From Haloarcula argentinensis DSM 12282 (GTDB lineage Archaea > Halobacteriota > Halobacteria > Halobacteriales > Haloarculaceae), in contig AOLX01000030.1 in NCBI GenBank assembly GCA_000336895.1, positions 1-64,000 of the forward strand: a stretch of 64,000 bases of DNA. Reading direction: 5' to 3'. Positions 34,588 through 44,538 of the stretch are shown piece by piece (the stretch's first letter is position 1; every line of letters starts with the position of its first letter). The notes under the pieces are model-generated. The model worked only from the letters and a program-made list of their open reading frames with translations, was not told the origin of the DNA and did not search any database. The position numbers and the translations under genes are program-made.

Positions 34588-35411
34588 ATTTTCACCTCTT
34601 CTCCGAGGTAGGCATCAAGCACTTTGTCGTTGTTCTTGACTGCGTCCGGTTGTCCCTCTGTGAGAACACTCCCCTGATGCATCACGATGACCGTATCGCA
34701 GTTGTTCATGATAACGTCCATGTCGTGTTCGACGAAGAGGAAGGTGTAGCCCTGCTCTTTGAGCGTATGTAACCGGTCGATGAGTTTCTCCTCGAGCGTC
34801 GGATTGACTCCCGCAAGCGGTTCATCCAGCAGTACCATCTCGGGGTCGGTCATGAGCACACGCGCCATCTCAAGCAGCTTTCGTTGCCCCCCTGAGAGAT
34901 TGCCGGCAGATTCATGCGCGACGTGCTCGATCTCGAACAGTTCGAGCATCTCCCAGGCCTGTTCTCGGAGTTCCTTTTCCTGTTCGACGACCTGTGTTCT
35001 AGCTCGTGGGAGGACCGCTCGCCAGACTGCTTCGCCAGCCTGATTCTGTGGTGCCAGCATCAGGTTTTCCAGTACGGTCATCTCCGATAGCTCTCGTGCG
35101 ATCTGGAAGGTTCGGACGAGGCCCTGGTTTGCGACCTGATCCGACCGGTACCCCGTTATCTCCGTGTCGTTGAACTCGACTTCCCCTCCATCCGGACGTT
35201 GTACACCGGTAATCAGGTCGAACGTCGTCGACTTGCCAGCCCCATTCGGACCAATCAGACCGGTGATCGACCCCTTTTCGACGTGGAAAGAGACGTCAGC
35301 GACAGCGGTAATACCACCAAACGTCTTTCGTAGATTCTCCACTTTGAGTATCTGTTCTTGCTGTCCCTTCTGAGTCTGGTCGTTCCGTGCTGAGTGCGCG
35401 TTCTTACTCAT
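34584..35411 (-). CDS. livG: Branched-chain-type ABC transporter ATPase LivG
   Basis: About 275 residues from ATG 35411 ('MSKNAHSARNDQTQK'); the longer open frame overlaps livM too far. The Walker A is 'IGPNGAGKSTTFDLITG', the signature 'LSGGQRKLLEMARVLM', the Walker B 'MVLLDEPLAGVNP' and the switch 'FLFVEHDMDV'. The LivG-type insertion between the Q-loop and signature ('NQAGEAVWRAVLPRARTQ') is present. The start overlaps the livM stop by eight bases. Confidence 0.94.
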   Translation of the reverse strand: MSKNAHSARNDQTQKGQQEQILKVENLRKTFGGITAVADVSFHVEKGSITGLIGPNGAGKSTTFDLITGVQRPDGGEVEFNDTEITGYRSDQVANQGLVRTFQIARELSEMTVLENLMLAPQNQAGEAVWRAVLPRARTQVVEQEKELREQAWEMLELFEIEHVAHESAGNLSGGQRKLLEMARVLMTDPEMVLLDEPLAGVNPTLEEKLIDRLHTLKEQGYTFLFVEHDMDVIMNNCDTVIVMHQGSVLTEGQPDAVKNNDKVLDAYLGEEVKI

Positions 35412-36711
35412 TGTCGTCCTCGCGAGTCGCCTGTTGTGAGAGGGCAACGCTCGATGCGATTGCTTTTCGGTGGCCAAGCAGGCCGTCCGGATGCCGTTGC
35501 ATGAGATACACCAGAACGATACCTAATAGCATGAGACGGAGCGCGGAGATGCTCACGTCTTGCACAGAATAGGCCAGCAGCGGCGTGATATCAAGGGTCC
35601 CCAGTTCGGCAAGCGCACCGACAAGCGTGTCGGGGGCGTTGCTGAGCTGGAGGTACTCTGCCACGACCCGGCGGATGAACGAAGGCCCCTCGAAGAGCAG
35701 GCTCGCAAACAGGGCACCGCCGACGATACTCCCCGTTGGTGACCCGGTCCCACCGATAAACAGCGCAATGAAGATATAGAACGTCTGTATCGGTTTGAAC
35801 ATCCGTGGCGATGCATAGCCCCCGGAGAGCCGCCAAAGGATGGCGATCAGGCCCATGAGCGCACAGCCGAGCGCGAACGTCTTGATCTTGAACAGGCGCG
35901 TGTCTTTTCCCAGCGCCTGCGTGACCTGCTGGTCCTCGCGGATGCTCTTGAGGACCCGTCCAAAGGGAGACTTCCCGATACGGATCATCAGCCAGTACAG
36001 AAGGCCGAGACAGAGACACAACGCAACCACGTACGCCCAGCCGATGACCAGCGTCTGCTCAATTCCCAGTGGTTCCACGGCGCTGAATATCGCTGCACCT
36101 AGGGCATTTGGCGCTGGGGCTGTTGCGGCCGGATCTGTGTAAAAGAGAATCCGGATCGGGTTCGATGGCAGGGACAGCCCCGTCGCACCGCCCGTTCCGA
36201 ATGCAACGCCGGCGATGCGAGTGTTCGCAAACTCCGGCGCACGGAGTGTGAGGCGGACGATTTCCGAGAACGCGACAGTGACAATCGCAAGATAGTCGGC
36301 ACGAAGTCGGATCGCAGGCAACGCTGCGAGGCCGCCGACGATCCCAGTCACGAGGATAGCACCCACAATCGCGACCGGGAGCGGTAGCCCGAAACCGGGC
36401 GGACTGGCCGTCACTGGGGCGGTCAGTATCCCCATCGTGTACACACCGATTGCCATGAACCCGGCCGCTCCGAGATTGAACAGGCCCGCGTATCCCCACT
36501 GGAGGTTCAGTGCCAGCGCTAACATTGCATAGATCGCCGAGAGGAACGCGACACGACGGAGCGTGTTGACTGTGCCATTCAGCTGGAATCCAAGCACGAC
36601 ACTGAAAAGCGCGTACAAGCCCCCGATCGCGAGTGCCAGGGCGATGAGCAAGCGCACGTCGTTGTTACCAAGCCAGCCCTCAGCCCACGTCTGGAGAGAG
36701 CCAGTACTCAT
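35404..36711 (-). CDS. livM: Branched-chain-type ABC transporter permease LivM
   Basis: A permease of about 435 residues from ATG 36711, which overlaps the livH stop (ATGA). It has about ten hydrophobic helices and the LivM motif 'YAMLALALNLQWGYAGLFNL', where the family shows 'GxxGLFNLG'. The cytoplasmic loop 'GKSPFGRVLKSIREDQ' contacts the ATPases. An extended C-terminal region containing 'LQLSNAPDTLVGALAELGTL' makes it longer than the E. coli protein. It forms a heterodimeric channel with LivH. Confidence 0.92.
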   Translation of the reverse strand: MSTGSLQTWAEGWLGNNDVRLLIALALAIGGLYALFSVVLGFQLNGTVNTLRRVAFLSAIYAMLALALNLQWGYAGLFNLGAAGFMAIGVYTMGILTAPVTASPPGFGLPLPVAIVGAILVTGIVGGLAALPAIRLRADYLAIVTVAFSEIVRLTLRAPEFANTRIAGVAFGTGGATGLSLPSNPIRILFYTDPAATAPAPNALGAAIFSAVEPLGIEQTLVIGWAYVVALCLCLGLLYWLMIRIGKSPFGRVLKSIREDQQVTQALGKDTRLFKIKTFALGCALMGLIAILWRLSGGYASPRMFKPIQTFYIFIALFIGGTGSPTGSIVGGALFASLLFEGPSFIRRVVAEYLQLSNAPDTLVGALAELGTLDITPLLAYSVQDVSISALRLMLLGIVLVYLMQRHPDGLLGHRKAIASSVALSQQATREDDNE

Positions 36712-37805
36712 GCCGTCGTCCTCCCACTGAACAGTCCCGACGGGCGTACGAGCAGCATGACGATCATGATAACAAACGCCGCAACCAGCAGGAAGCTGGC
36801 TGGAATCCAGACGAGCGCGAGTCGGCTCGCGATGCCGAGAATGACGCCGCCGACCATGGCGCCGTAGATCGAACCGACACCGCCGAGGATGACCGCTGCG
36901 AACACCAGTAGCAGCAGGTCCCACCCCATCGTCACTGTGAGCGTCCCCTGCTGTAGTGCGATAAGAAAGCCTGCACACCCGGTAAGCCCACCGCCGATAA
37001 TCCAGGTGAGTTTGACAACGCGCTCCGTCGGGATGCCCGTGACTTTTGCGAGATCCTTGTTCGCAGCCATTGCACGCATCGCCGTGCCGATTTTGGTGTA
37101 CTGGAGCAGAATGTGAGTGCCAAGCATCAGAAGTGCGGCGACGACGACCAGCGTAATCTGGTGTCCGCCGAACGTGACGCCCGCAATAGTGAACTGGGGG
37201 ACGTTGCCACCTGTCAGCCCACGGCTGTCAGTCAGGAACGAGTAGGTGAGGAAATTACGGAGGAACAGTGCGACGCCGACACTGGCAATCATCAGCGTCA
37301 CACCATCGGCACTGCGCATCGGTTTGAACACGATACGATCCAGCAAAAGCGAGAGGGCGGCTGTCAGGACCGCAGCGACGAGTAAGCCAGCCAGAAGCGC
37401 CAGTGGGGTATTGACGACATTGATCCCGAGCTCGTTCGAACCGACTGCGATTGGGCCACCGATAAGGATGAGCGATTCGATAGAGAACTCACCGAGTCCG
37501 GCAATCAGAAAGGCCGTCGCCCAGCCGGCGAACGCACCGCTCGTAATCAGATCACCGTGGGCAAAGTTCGCGAAGTTGAGAATACTGTATGTCATCGAGA
37601 GGCCGACGCCGGCCAGTCCAAGTGACATTCCAAGCACCAGCCCGTTCCAGAGATAACTCACGAGGTCTGTGACGGCAATTGTTCCAGTGCCTAACTGTCG
37701 AAAGATGTCGAATACGAGAAACACGCCGATAACTGCGAATATAGCGAGTACTGGGCGGTTGTATACCAGATTCTGTCCACGGCTGTAGTAGTCTCGTGCC
37801 GCCAT
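36708..37805 (-). CDS. livH: Branched-chain-type ABC transporter permease LivH
   Basis: A permease of about 365 residues. I chose ATG 37805 because a TATA box (37828-37835) is centred about 26 bases before it; 67 further codons are open upstream but would include the promoter. The LivH motif 'GLAGVGLSMTYSILNFANFA' is clear, and the cytoplasmic loop reads 'TKIGTAMRAMAANKDLAKV'. It is the first gene of livHMGF. The binding protein is encoded upstream beyond an aminotransferase. Confidence 0.93.
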   Translation of the reverse strand: MAARDYYSRGQNLVYNRPVLAIFAVIGVFLVFDIFRQLGTGTIAVTDLVSYLWNGLVLGMSLGLAGVGLSMTYSILNFANFAHGDLITSGAFAGWATAFLIAGLGEFSIESLILIGGPIAVGSNELGINVVNTPLALLAGLLVAAVLTAALSLLLDRIVFKPMRSADGVTLMIASVGVALFLRNFLTYSFLTDSRGLTGGNVPQFTIAGVTFGGHQITLVVVAALLMLGTHILLQYTKIGTAMRAMAANKDLAKVTGIPTERVVKLTWIIGGGLTGCAGFLIALQQGTLTVTMGWDLLLLVFAAVILGGVGSIYGAMVGGVILGIASRLALVWIPASFLLVAAFVIMIVMLLVRPSGLFSGRTTA

Positions 37806-37827
37806 ACTTTGGTGCTCTGTACCCAGT

Positions 37828-37835
37828 GTTAAAAA
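37828..37835 (-). promoter_or_regulatory. TATA box of the livHMGF operon
   Basis: On the minus strand TTTTTAAC ends 22 bases before ATG 37805, the spacing of a leaderless haloarchaeal promoter. It fixes the livH start. Confidence 0.6.
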
Positions 37836-38100
37836 TCTTGATGTAAAATCGTCATAGAATCCCATGGAACCGAAGATATGCGTCGATTTCATGCTAGTAT
37901 TACACACGGTACCAGTTGACACTACTAGACAGGTGACAGATAGATCAGACGGGCTTTGCAACCGCAGGTGTCGATAGCAGGATTTGGTGCACGATTGCGT
38001 ACGCATACGCCCGCGACGAGAGATATGACACCGCTCATCGGATGACGAATATGAAACCGCTTGCTGGAGGGAAAGTCAGTCGCGACTCCCTGGTGTTGCC

Positions 38101-39219
38101 CTACAGAGAGTTCGTGACCGTTCGCATCACTTCCAGCGCCTCTTTCAGTTCAGCTGTGCTCGTGGCATACGAAATGCGCGCCTGCCCCTTGCCACTCGGC
38201 CCAAACGCTTCGCCGGGGACGACGATAACATCGTTGTCCAGCATCTTCTGAGTCCATCCGGCCGGGACGTGGGGCATCGCGTAGAACGCGCCCTTCGGCA
38301 CTGGCGTGTCGAGACCGATGTCCTCTAACCCATCGAGAAGGACATCTCGGCGCTCCTCGAAGGCCGACACCATCTCCCTCACCGGTTCCTGTGGGCCGGT
38401 AAGCGCCGCTTCGGCAGCGTACTGTGATGGGGCACTGGCACACGCCTGCACGTACTGGTGCACCCGGAGCATCCGTTCGATTCGCTCCGAACTGGCCGCC
38501 ACCCACCCGAGCCGCCACCCTGTCATCGAGTACGTTTTTGAGCAGGCACTGGCCTGAATTACCCTATCGGAGCTAGCGAATTCCGCCGGAGAATGGTGTT
38601 CACCATCGAAGACGATCTTCTCGTAGACCTCATCGGAGAGGCAAATGACTTCGTGTTCATCCGCTATCCGCGCGAACTCTGCCATGTCTTGCTTCGATTG
38701 CACTGCACCGGTGGGGTTCGCGGGGCTGTTAACGATAAACAGAGACGTGTTGTCCGTAATGGCATTCTCGACAGCAGCGGGGTCGAGGGTCAGGTCATCT
38801 CTGAGTTCGACCCGCTTTGGCTCGCCGCCAGCGAGTAGCACCAGTTGTTCATAGGCCAGAAACCCGGGGTCGGGGCAGAGCACTTCGTCGCCTGGCTCGA
38901 CGTGGGCTTCGATCGCGACGTGAATCGCCTCGCTTGCGCCGGCAGTGGCGATGATGTTTTCCGGCGGTATGTCCTGACCGTTATCAGTTGCATAGCGGTC
39001 ACTGATGGCCTCTCTGAGTTCTGGAATGCCCTTGTTGGACGTGTATGAATCACCCATCCCGTCCCGAATCGCACTCACCGCTGCCTCCCGGGCGTGTTCT
39101 GGAGTTGGGAAATCAGGCTGACCGAGACCCAGATTTATTGCGTCTTCGCCTGCCGCCTCGAAGACTTCTCGGATGCCGCTGATATCCATCTCTTCGACGC
39201 GTGCTGCGTACTGAGACAT
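38101..39219 (-). CDS. Class I/II PLP-dependent aminotransferase
   Basis: A 372-residue fold-type I aminotransferase of the AspC group, from ATG 39219. The PLP-binding lysine lies in 'SACSKTYSMTGWRLGWV'. The cofactor contacts 'NSPANPTGAV' and 'CLSDEVYEKIVF' and the N-terminal 'INLGLGQPDFPTP' are present. Enzymes of this group act on aspartate, aromatic or branched-chain amino acids. Lying between the binding-protein and permease genes of the liv system, it probably converts an imported amino acid to its 2-oxoacid, the substrate for the E1-E3 complex encoded nearby. Confidence 0.93.
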   Translation of the reverse strand: MSQYAARVEEMDISGIREVFEAAGEDAINLGLGQPDFPTPEHAREAAVSAIRDGMGDSYTSNKGIPELREAISDRYATDNGQDIPPENIIATAGASEAIHVAIEAHVEPGDEVLCPDPGFLAYEQLVLLAGGEPKRVELRDDLTLDPAAVENAITDNTSLFIVNSPANPTGAVQSKQDMAEFARIADEHEVICLSDEVYEKIVFDGEHHSPAEFASSDRVIQASACSKTYSMTGWRLGWVAASSERIERMLRVHQYVQACASAPSQYAAEAALTGPQEPVREMVSAFEERRDVLLDGLEDIGLDTPVPKGAFYAMPHVPAGWTQKMLDNDVIVVPGEAFGPSGKGQARISYATSTAELKEALEVMRTVTNSL

Positions 39220-39406
39220 CAGTTCATGAGTATAACGGTATTTGATTATAGTCTTTCGGTTGTACGACAGGTACCGTCCCTCCACCTTGCCAGACGGTAT
39301 GATGATAGTTTCTATCTGAGGTACGACAGTGGTACAAAGGCCACCTGAGTTGTCGTATCTGAAGAGTAATTGTAGTCAGGAGTGGGAACGCCCAGCGGTA
39401 CTTCGA

Positions 39407-40651
39407 TTACACCTCCACCTGCTCGATATTCTCTGTGCCGTCCTCTGTGTACCTGAAGTAGTTGTACACGGCGCTTGCCAGGTCCCCATTGTCGTCAAAC
39501 TCAACTGGGCCCGAGACACCCTGATAATTGATTTCGTTTCCGTCAGCCGCCAGTGAAACGCCCTCCCCCAGGTTTTCGGGTCCGACTGTTTCGCCACCGG
39601 GATCTGTGACTGCCCGCATTTGATCGCGAATTGCGGCCCCGGCATCTTCACCGGCTGCCGCGCGTGCCAGCATCAGAACCGCCGCAGCATCGAACGACTG
39701 CTGATTGAACGGCCCCGGTGCAGAGCCGTACTCCTCTTCGTATGCAGATCTGAAGTACTCGATCCCCGGTCCGGCCGAGGACGGATTGGTCCCGCGGACG
39801 TTTGTCATATCGTGACCCACATTCCCAGGCAAGTCATCCGCTCTGAGTCCGTCCGGCACCAGGATATCCATGTCCGCTCTGTCGAAGTTCTCGTAGAAAT
39901 TCCGGAAGATCTTGTTCCCGCTCTCCGGGTAGCCGATAATCACGAGCGTCTCCGGGTCACCGTCAAGGACGTTTTGCAACTGTGACGTGTAGGAGGAACG
40001 ACCCGCCGAGTACGAGACCTGATTCAGGACCTCCCCACTGTATTCCTCTTCAAACGTCTTCGTGAATCCGTTTGACAAGCCGTTCCCGTACGCGTTATTC
40101 AGAAAGAGAATAGCTGCGCTCTCTTTCTCGAGCCGTTCGGCCGCGATCTGTGCCAGTAGCGATCCCTGCAGCTTGTCCGTTGGCGGCGTTCGGTACACGA
40201 AGTCGTTATCTTCCAGTGTGGAGACATCCGGCGACGTCGCCGATGGCGAACACATCACGGTCTGATTCGGAATTGCGACATTCTCTGCGACCTGGAGTGT
40301 CACCGATGACGCCAATCCCCCGCAAATTATCGGATACCCACCGTTCACGAGGGCTTCTGCGCCACTCACACCCCGGCTCGGCTTGGTCTCCGTATTCTCA
40401 AACTGCGTATCGACCGAGAACCCGTTGTCCGCGTCTCGGACCTGTTTGACAGCTAGTTCTGCTGCATCCCGAATTGCGGGGCCCACTTCAGACAAACCAC
40501 CCGTTACCCCCATTAGGATGCCCATTCTGATGGTGTTGTCACTACTACCACCGTCTGTCGAACAGCCTGCAAGTCCGACAGCGCCTGCAGCACCAATGCT
40601 CTTCATCACAGTTCGACGGCTGACTGTATCGTGCATCGCAACACTCCCCAT
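39407..40651 (-). CDS. Branched-chain-type substrate-binding lipoprotein
   Basis: A 414-residue periplasmic-binding-type protein (LivK/Peripla_BP_6 fold). The N-terminus has a Tat signal followed by a lipobox ('RRTVMKSIGAAGAVGLAGC'), so it is exported folded and lipid-anchored. A second ATG five codons on (40636) is possible. 'ILMGVTGGLSEVGPAIRDAA' starts the first lobe and 'NPSSAGPGIEYFRSAYEEEY' belongs to the second. It captures the substrate for LivHMGF. Without structure the ligand (amino acid, amide or other small compound) is undefined. Confidence 0.93.
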   Translation of the reverse strand: MGSVAMHDTVSRRTVMKSIGAAGAVGLAGCSTDGGSSDNTIRMGILMGVTGGLSEVGPAIRDAAELAVKQVRDADNGFSVDTQFENTETKPSRGVSGAEALVNGGYPIICGGLASSVTLQVAENVAIPNQTVMCSPSATSPDVSTLEDNDFVYRTPPTDKLQGSLLAQIAAERLEKESAAILFLNNAYGNGLSNGFTKTFEEEYSGEVLNQVSYSAGRSSYTSQLQNVLDGDPETLVIIGYPESGNKIFRNFYENFDRADMDILVPDGLRADDLPGNVGHDMTNVRGTNPSSAGPGIEYFRSAYEEEYGSAPGPFNQQSFDAAAVLMLARAAAGEDAGAAIRDQMRAVTDPGGETVGPENLGEGVSLAADGNEINYQGVSGPVEFDDNGDLASAVYNYFRYTEDGTENIEQVEV

Positions 40652-41699
40652 GACACAATCTTTCGTGATAAACGTTATTATGAACCGTAGCGGTTCTGTG
40701 CAGATACGAAACGAGCCCCGAGAGGGAACGAGTCCGAGCCAGTCTCGAACACACCGATACGTAGACGATCATCATCTGACGGACTCGTGTTGTCCACGCT
40801 GTCGAGTGCGTGCCGCACCAATCCCGATACTCGTTCGAACTATACGAACGGTGTCGGGACAGGGCGTCGTACGTGCCCTGTGGTCTCGACAGCGCGCTTC
40901 TAGCCCACATAGGCACAGGTATCCGATACGAGAGTTCTGATTCGACCGTGTAATCGGTCACCAGCGCTGGACTAGCTATGCCGAACGCGTAGTCCGGTTC
41001 TCGCATCGGAATGCAGTCTCAGATTCGGCGATCCGTCGTCACTCTCCGCTGGTACAGGTAATTATCCGGAGGACTCTGGTATATAAATCAATCGTAGAGC
41101 ATGGTGGTTCGAATCAGTAGAACGAACAGACAGCCAGACCCACTGTATCCCCGTATGTAACTTGATGGCTGAGTTCCATCTGCTACGGGCCCCTCGAAAC
41201 CACTACGAGTCTTCGTAGTAGAATGTGTTACATCTATATGATTGTAACACCGTGCGAAGATCGTGGGACAAACACTGTTACAGTAGTAACGGTGTAACCC
41301 ACCGGCCGACTGTCCGATGCTCCAAGATGCAGTTGTCTTACTCAGCAGACCATATTTTACTTAGAAGGGCTTTACCGACCCTCAGTCGATTTATTACTCC
41401 AACAATATACGAATATATGTGTGCTACGTTGGGATTTGCTCTGTTCTAACTATTAGAACATTTTTGTGGGCAATAACAGAGAGTACGAGCCCCAGAAAAG
41501 TTGTGTCCGCTAGAAACTGGTACTATGGCAGGATCGAATTACTTGAACCCCCGACAGTACATCTTGTTCCGCAGGGCTCCGGGTGTATGGTTACCCAATC
41601 ATGATTGCTGTAGCGTTGCACCCCAAACTCTATATCTTGGGAGTTACCCACAGTGGGACGTAACGCGATAATAGATAATGACTCCCAAATTCACTACCC
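40652..41699. other. Long intergenic interval of about 1 kb
   Basis: No frame here has a convincing translation. The interval separates the minus-strand transport block from the plus-strand catabolic block, so it must hold both promoters. Three inverted repeats cluster at 41202-41294 (listed separately). A TAATAGATAAT box about 29 bases before ATG 41700 is the likely promoter of the ThDP-enzyme gene. No insertion-sequence ends were recognised. Confidence 0.45.
41202..41294. promoter_or_regulatory. Cluster of three inverted repeats (candidate operator sites)
   Basis: ACTACGA/TCGTAGT (41202-41208, 41213-41219) is a perfect 7-bp pair with a 4-base loop. GTGTTACA/TGTAACAC (41225-41232, 41243-41250) is a perfect 8-bp pair with a 10-base spacer. 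CACTGTTAC/GTAACGGTG (41273-41281, 41286-41294) has one mismatch. The last two share a GTTAC half-site, as expected for binding sites of one dimeric regulator. They are about 400 bases upstream of the ThDP-enzyme gene. The regulator is unknown. Confidence 0.5.
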
Positions 41700-43403
41700 A
41701 TGACTGAAACAGGAAAGCGCCTTGTCGAAGAACTGGACGAGCAAGGCGTCGAGTACGTCTTCGGATATCCCGGTGGTCGTGCCATCGAGATTCTCGACCA
41801 CGTTCCTGATGCCGACGTCGAGATGGTCCGACCACGCGATGAGCGCGAAGCCAGCGTCATGGCCGAGATGCACGGCCGACTCACCGGCAATCCCGGGGTC
41901 CTCGCAGGACAAGGGCCCTGGATCGGGAGCCTCGGTGCAATCGGCCAGATGGAAGGGAAACTCGCTTCCTCCCCAATGGTCGTTATTACCGAGGCAAGCG
42001 AGCGTGGCGACTATTCCACGCTCGCGCCGTACCAGCAGGCTCGCGGTGACTACGGTGGGCTGGACCTGCCGTCAGCACTCGATGCCTACACTAAGGAAAA
42101 CTGGTTCCCCCGCTCACCAACCGAGACAGTACGCAGCCTCCAGCTCGCGTTCAAACACGCGACTGCCGGCCGGCCGGGGCCAACGGCAATCATCCTTGAC
42201 GGCGACGCCGTCACCGAGGAGATGCCCGAAGACCCGATTCCCCCGGTCTGGGACGGCCACGATCAGGTACAGAACTGGGAATCGCGACCAGCCCGCGAGG
42301 ATGTTCAGACAGCGATAACAGCTCTGAGCGAAGCTGACCGACCGGTCATCATCGCCGGCAACGGCGTTCACGCGGCCGACGCCTACGACCAGCTCGAAAC
42401 TGTCGCTGAGGCTACTGATGCCGTCGTCACGACCTCCTATCTCGGCAAGTCGACGTTCCCCGAAACCCACGACCTGGCTGCGGGCGTTATCGGCTCCTTC
42501 GGTCACGAAGGGGCAAACCAGGTTGTCAGCGAAGCGGACGTCCTCCTCGTCGTGGGCTGTCGCATGAACCCGATGGACACGAACTGGCAGTCCCCGGAGT
42601 TCATCCGGCCCGACGAGCAGACCATCATCCACGCTGACATCGACACACGCAACGCTGGCTGGGTCTACCCCGCAGATGTCGCACTCATCGGTGATGCCGC
42701 ACAGAGTCTCGACGACTTGGCGGCGACCCTCCCTGAGAGTGCTGGAAACGACTGGGCACGCGATCGTGCGGCCGCAGCACAGGAGTCGTTTTACGCCCCT
42801 AGATGCGAGTCGGATGCATCGCCGATTAAGCCACAGCGTGCGGTCAAAGAGATCGAGGCCGTCGTTGATTCAGAGACGATAGTCACCGCCGACTCCGGAA
42901 ACAACCGATTCTGGTTGCTGAACTACCTTCAGACACCGGACACCGGGACCTACTACGGGAGTGGTGGCGTCGGCGCGATGGGGTGGGCAACGCCGGCCGC
43001 GGTGTCCGCCGCCATTACCACGGAGAAAGATGTCATCGCCGTCGCCGGCGACGGTGGCTTCACGATGACGATGACCAGTGTGGAGACAGCCGTCGAGAGC
43101 GGCGTCACGCCCACGTTCGTCGTCCTCAACGACACCAGCCTGGGGATGGTCCGGCAGATGCAACACGAGGAGGGCGACATCGCTGGCGTCGAGTTCCACG
43201 ACACCGACTTCGTGAAGGCAGCCGAGGCCTTCGGCGCTGAAGCGACGCAGGCAGTGACTCCTGCTGAACTCGCGGCTGCACTCGAAAACGGGACTAGCGC
43301 CGATGTTCCGTTCGTCATCGACGTTCGCATCGACCGTGATGAAGAGATGGTGGAGTCCCTCCAATCATCGTTCTACAAAGAAGTCGGCGGGCTCCACGAA
43401 TGA
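41700..43403 (+). CDS. ThDP-dependent enzyme (acetolactate-synthase fold)
   Basis: A 567-residue ThDP enzyme with the three-domain layout of acetolactate synthase/decarboxylase proteins. The N-terminal Pyr domain has the catalytic Glu in 'RPRDEREASVMAEMHG', where other members show 'RHEQ.A..MA'. The PP domain carries 'AVAGDGGFTMTMTSVETAVE' ending at 'VVLNDTSLGM'. The segment 'GYPGGRAIEILDHVPDADVE' is common to this family. It probably decarboxylates a 2-oxoacid or transfers its aldehyde unit; the substrate is unknown. First gene of the 41.7-46.9 kb plus-strand block. Confidence 0.85.
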   Translation: MTETGKRLVEELDEQGVEYVFGYPGGRAIEILDHVPDADVEMVRPRDEREASVMAEMHGRLTGNPGVLAGQGPWIGSLGAIGQMEGKLASSPMVVITEASERGDYSTLAPYQQARGDYGGLDLPSALDAYTKENWFPRSPTETVRSLQLAFKHATAGRPGPTAIILDGDAVTEEMPEDPIPPVWDGHDQVQNWESRPAREDVQTAITALSEADRPVIIAGNGVHAADAYDQLETVAEATDAVVTTSYLGKSTFPETHDLAAGVIGSFGHEGANQVVSEADVLLVVGCRMNPMDTNWQSPEFIRPDEQTIIHADIDTRNAGWVYPADVALIGDAAQSLDDLAATLPESAGNDWARDRAAAAQESFYAPRCESDASPIKPQRAVKEIEAVVDSETIVTADSGNNRFWLLNYLQTPDTGTYYGSGGVGAMGWATPAAVSAAITTEKDVIAVAGDGGFTMTMTSVETAVESGVTPTFVVLNDTSLGMVRQMQHEEGDIAGVEFHDTDFVKAAEAFGAEATQAVTPAELAAALENGTSADVPFVIDVRIDRDEEMVESLQSSFYKEVGGLHE

Positions 43404-43464
43404 AGTCCCGAACACGGGTCAGCAAAGAATATAAATCAAATACCGACCACACATTGATACGACA

Positions 43465-44427
43465 ATGACAGATACGACAGTACTCGTCACTGGCGGAACC
43501 GGCTTCCTCGGCTCGTATGTGGTCGAGGACCTCATCGAACACGGCCACGACGTCGTCGCCTACGACCTCTCGACGGACGACCACATCCTCTCGAAGTTGG
43601 GTGTCGCCGACGATGTGACCATCAGGCGCGGTGACGTCTCGGAGGCGACGGACGTGATCCGTGCGGTCAAAGAGACGGGGACGACACACGTCGTTCACCT
43701 TGCGGCACTGCTGACGAACACAGCACGGGACAACCCCCGGGCTGGCCTCGATGTCAACATCAAGGGGACGAACAACGTCTTCGAGGCCGCGCGCACCCTC
43801 GACGACCAGATAGAGCGTGTCACCTGGGCTTCCAGCGCTGCGGTGTACGCGCCGCCACACAACTACACTGCCGAATACGTCGACGAGGACGAACTTGTCT
43901 ATCCCGATACGCTCTACGGCGCGACCAAAGAGTACAACGAACATCAGGCCCGTGTCTACCACGAGGATTACGGGGTTGACCACGTCGGACTCCGTCCGAC
44001 TGTGGCGTATGGCCCCTACCGCGAGACCGGCGGGTCGGCGTTCCTCGCAAACATCATCGAGAAGCCGGCACTCGGTGAGCCGTTCAGCGTCGAATACGGC
44101 GACCAGGTGATCGACTGGCAACACGCCCGCGATATCGCACAGGCGTTCCGGAAAGCGACGTTCGTCGACGAGGACCATCTCAGCCAGCGAATCTACAACG
44201 TCCGTGGCGTCCTCGCGACGATCCGTGAAGCCGCCAACGCTGTCCGGGAAATCGTCCCGGACGCCGACCTCGATGTCTCCGACGAGGGCGAACTCCCCTG
44301 GACCCAGAATCTCGATATGACCGCCGCGCAGGAGGACCTCGGCTACGAGGTCGAGTACAACCTCGAATCCGGGTTCCGGTCCTACATCGACACGCTCCGG
44401 GAAGAAAACGGGCTCGAACCGCTCTGA
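43465..44427 (+). CDS. NAD-dependent epimerase/dehydratase family protein
   Basis: A 320-residue extended short-chain dehydrogenase. The Rossmann motif is 'VLVTGGTGFLGSYVVEDLIE', the acidic NAD-specifying region 'VVAYDLSTDD' and the catalytic pair is in 'YGATKEYNEHQA' (Tyr-x3-Lys). The Thr/Ser of the catalytic triad lies in 'WASSAAVYAP'. It acts on an alcohol or sugar-like substrate with NAD. An AT-rich box (AATATAAATC) sits just upstream, so the gene may also have its own promoter. It separates the ThDP enzyme and the M24 protein. Confidence 0.9.
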   Translation: MTDTTVLVTGGTGFLGSYVVEDLIEHGHDVVAYDLSTDDHILSKLGVADDVTIRRGDVSEATDVIRAVKETGTTHVVHLAALLTNTARDNPRAGLDVNIKGTNNVFEAARTLDDQIERVTWASSAAVYAPPHNYTAEYVDEDELVYPDTLYGATKEYNEHQARVYHEDYGVDHVGLRPTVAYGPYRETGGSAFLANIIEKPALGEPFSVEYGDQVIDWQHARDIAQAFRKATFVDEDHLSQRIYNVRGVLATIREAANAVREIVPDADLDVSDEGELPWTQNLDMTAAQEDLGYEVEYNLESGFRSYIDTLREENGLEPL

Positions 44428-44538
44428 CACACCTCCGACCGTCGAATTGTGACATGTGTCTCGTTGGTGCTCGTTTTTCGCGCAGTGGATCAGAATGAAC
44501 CCAGTGTTTGATTAGGGACCTCCCTGTACGCATAGGTG

